A stretch of DNA of 6,335 nt from Myxococcus sp046520405 (GTDB lineage Bacteria > Myxococcota > Myxococcia > Myxococcales > Myxococcaceae), in the NCBI GenBank assembly GCA_046520405.1, contig JBKGHI010000382.1, positions 1 to 6,335 on the forward strand, given 5' to 3'. Position numbers and translations under genes: made by a program. Positions 4,659 to 6,335 of this stretch are shown piece by piece (position 1 is the first letter of the stretch; each line of letters starts with the position of its first letter). The notes below the pieces were generated by a model. It saw only the letters and a list, made by a program, of their open reading frames with translations. It was not told the origin of the DNA and made no database searches.

Positions 4659-6335
4659 GTGAGCGAGAGCTGGGAGCAGCGATTCCGCCGAGAGGTGAAG
4701 GAGATGGACGCCGCCCTGCGGGGCGTCCTCTCCCGGAGACAATCCGACGAAGCGCTCCGCGCCGCGCTCGAGGAACTGGCGCGACGCCCCGCCTTTCGTT
4801 CCTTCACGTGGCTGTGGGGGCCGGCCCTCAACGCCAGGGACAGGGTCCGCTTCCGTCCCCTCATGCTGTCCTGCTTCTCGCCCAGCAGCATCACCGCCGC
4901 TGGGAAGTGGGTGAACCCCTGGGCGGGGGAGAACGCCGCCGCGCTGGAGGCCTGGCTCGCGGACGCGGACCGCGCTGACGACGTGGAGATGTTTCGCCGC
5001 CTTCATGCATGGAAGCTCGCGGGCCTGCGCGGGCCCCAACAGGCGGCAACCTGGCGGGCGGAGGTCGTGCGGCGTGTCCAGGCCGCCCCTACCCGCGCGG
5101 CGCGGCACACCGAGCTGGCCAAGCTGGACAGCGGCTGGGTCCGGCTGGACGAGCCCACCGCCCTGGCGCTGGACGCAGTGGACGCGGAGGCCGCCCGGCC
5201 CTTCATCCTGGAGCACCTGCCGTGGAGCGGGTCCCACGAGCGCCCCGCCCCGTGGAACACGCTGCGCGCGCGAGCCCTGGCCCGGGGGGACACGGCGCTG
5301 GCCTCGGCCCTCTACCGGCGGCTGGTGGATGAGCCCACGTGGCACCGCGATGCCCTGGCGTTCGCGCGCACCCTCCAGTCCCCGGCCGCGCTGGTCGCCG
5401 CGCTGACGGAGCACCACCCGGAATCGCACATGCCGGGCGCGGCGCAGCTCTTCGTGGAGCTGGCGGAGACGCGCGGACGCGACGTGGTGCCCTACCTGCT
5501 CGGAAACCTGCGGGCGGTGTTTCCCCGCTGGGGCGCGCTGGGACGGAAGAACGCGAAGGGCTTCCCGGAGCTGCTCGCGCTCGCGTGGGCGCGGGACTGG
5601 GAGGACGTCTGGGGCGCGTTGCTGCGAACGTCGGCCACGTCGGAGACGTATGACGCGGAGGTGCGGCGGCTGGTGCAGGACCGCGCGTCGCTCCCCGCCC
5701 GGACGCGGCGCCGGCTGCTCCTGCTGGCGGGCGCGGGCGGCGAGTGGAACTTCCCCGGCCTGGGCGTGGCCCGGGTGCAGCCCCTGACGGACGCCACCGC
5801 CACCGCCCTGTACGCGCGCTTTCCGGAGCTGGTGCGGGGCCCCTTCCGCATGCACGTCGCGTCGGGCTGGCGCGCCGCGTATCCCAAGCTGGTGACACGC
5901 GCGCTGGAGGCGAACGACGAGGACCTGCTGGACTTCCTCGCCAGCCGCGCCGCCATGCACACGCCCACCTCGAACGACTCGAAGGAATGGGCGAAGGTGC
6001 TCGACGCGCTGGCCGCGCACTACGAGGCCTTGCCGAAGGAGGGCGGCGTCTTCGCCCGCCGCGCCGCCAACGCGCTGGGCGCCCTGCCCGCCTACGCCAT
6101 CTGGAACTTCGACACGCTCGTGGAGAAGAACCGGCTGGCGCGGCTGTTCTTCCTCCGCTCGGATGACTTCTACCTGGCCGAGCCCCCCGCGGTGCGCGAC
6201 CTGCTGGAGGCGCCGCAGATTCACGTCCAGACGCTGGCCTTCCGCCTGCTCGGCCGCGACTCCGCGCGCGCCCGCGAGGTGGCAGCGCAGAACCTGGACC
6301 TGCTCCAGGCCACCTTGCTGAGGCCGCTGCACCGG
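4659..6335 (+). CDS. Large helical, Trp-rich HEAT-like protein of unknown function (3' end beyond window)
   Basis: The frame is open for 559 codons from GTG 4659 to the last base and has no stop, so the C-terminus is missing. Nearly every codon ends in G or C, which marks this as the real frame rather than the equally long antisense frame. The protein is hydrophilic, without signal peptide or membrane helix, and is built of Ala/Leu/Arg-rich amphipathic helices. It contains about 20 Trp in 559 residues, roughly three times the usual share, in recurring spots such as FTWLWGPAL (49-57), GKWVNPWAG (82-90) and ARDWEDVWGAL (311-321). The end (about 511-559, AVRDLLEAPQIHVQTLAFRLL then VAAQNLDLLQATLLRPLHR) reads like HEAT-type helical pairs. 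This suggests a scaffold or binding solenoid, not an enzyme; no catalytic motif is visible. An in-frame TAA at 4647 makes GTG 4659 the furthest start. ATG 4704, preceded by GAGAGG, is the alternative, but the intervening codons look coding. I cannot name the family. Confidence 0.85.
   Translation, partial: MSESWEQRFRREVKEMDAALRGVLSRRQSDEALRAALEELARRPAFRSFTWLWGPALNARDRVRFRPLMLSCFSPSSITAAGKWVNPWAGENAAALEAWLADADRADDVEMFRRLHAWKLAGLRGPQQAATWRAEVVRRVQAAPTRAARHTELAKLDSGWVRLDEPTALALDAVDAEAARPFILEHLPWSGSHERPAPWNTLRARALARGDTALASALYRRLVDEPTWHRDALAFARTLQSPAALVAALTEHHPESHMPGAAQLFVELAETRGRDVVPYLLGNLRAVFPRWGALGRKNAKGFPELLALAWARDWEDVWGALLRTSATSETYDAEVRRLVQDRASLPARTRRRLLLLAGAGGEWNFPGLGVARVQPLTDATATALYARFPELVRGPFRMHVASGWRAAYPKLVTRALEANDEDLLDFLASRAAMHTPTSNDSKEWAKVLDALAAHYEALPKEGGVFARRAANALGALPAYAIWNFDTLVEKNRLARLFFLRSDDFYLAEPPAVRDLLEAPQIHVQTLAFRLLGRDSARAREVAAQNLDLLQATLLRPLHR

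Noticed and set aside
4599..6332. A 577-codon antisense frame opposite the Trp-rich protein
   Set aside because: The plus-strand frame from 4659 has nearly all G/C third positions and a plausible folded-protein composition. The antisense product is Arg/Gly/Gln/His-rich with no recognisable fold.

Overview
The window is 6.3 kb of very GC-rich DNA. Its reading frames have almost only G or C at the third codon position. This, together with a soluble GAF histidine kinase and large proteins of unknown function, suggests a large-genome, high-GC bacterium, most likely a myxobacterium (Myxococcus/Corallococcus-like). That assignment rests on style and composition, since no phylogenetic marker is present. 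No RNA gene, transposon, CRISPR array or long repeat was seen.

Left block (1-2536): a TetR-family regulator on the minus strand is divergently oriented from a two-gene plus-strand operon. The operon encodes a membrane-anchored metallo-beta-lactamase-fold hydrolase of the NAPE-PLD/UlaG-like type (COG2220) and an atypical short-chain-dehydrogenase-like NAD(P)-binding protein. The 71-bp divergent gap holds the only strongly AT-rich patch in the window. That patch is a 28-bp near-perfect palindrome whose two ends are TTGAC, so each half-site doubles as a possible -35 element. The simplest reading is a TetR-type repressor controlling itself and the hydrolase/reductase pair through one operator, with an unknown lipid-like or hydrophobic inducer. 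Bases 1-82 may hold the last codons of a convergent plus-strand gene.

Middle block (2537-3941): a 187-bp spacer leads to a single cytoplasmic hybrid-free histidine kinase (GAF, HisKA, HATPase) with no response regulator beside it in this window. A hairpin about 30 bp after its stop is a candidate terminator.

Right block (3942-6335): a small multi-spanning membrane protein ends in the motif SFPASDPPSY. It is followed by a 7-bp perfect hairpin with a GTAA loop, then a large open frame running off the right edge (at least 559 codons). That frame encodes an unusually tryptophan-rich, all-helical, HEAT-like protein that I cannot assign to a named family. It is one of the least understood items in the window and could mark a larger system continuing to the right.
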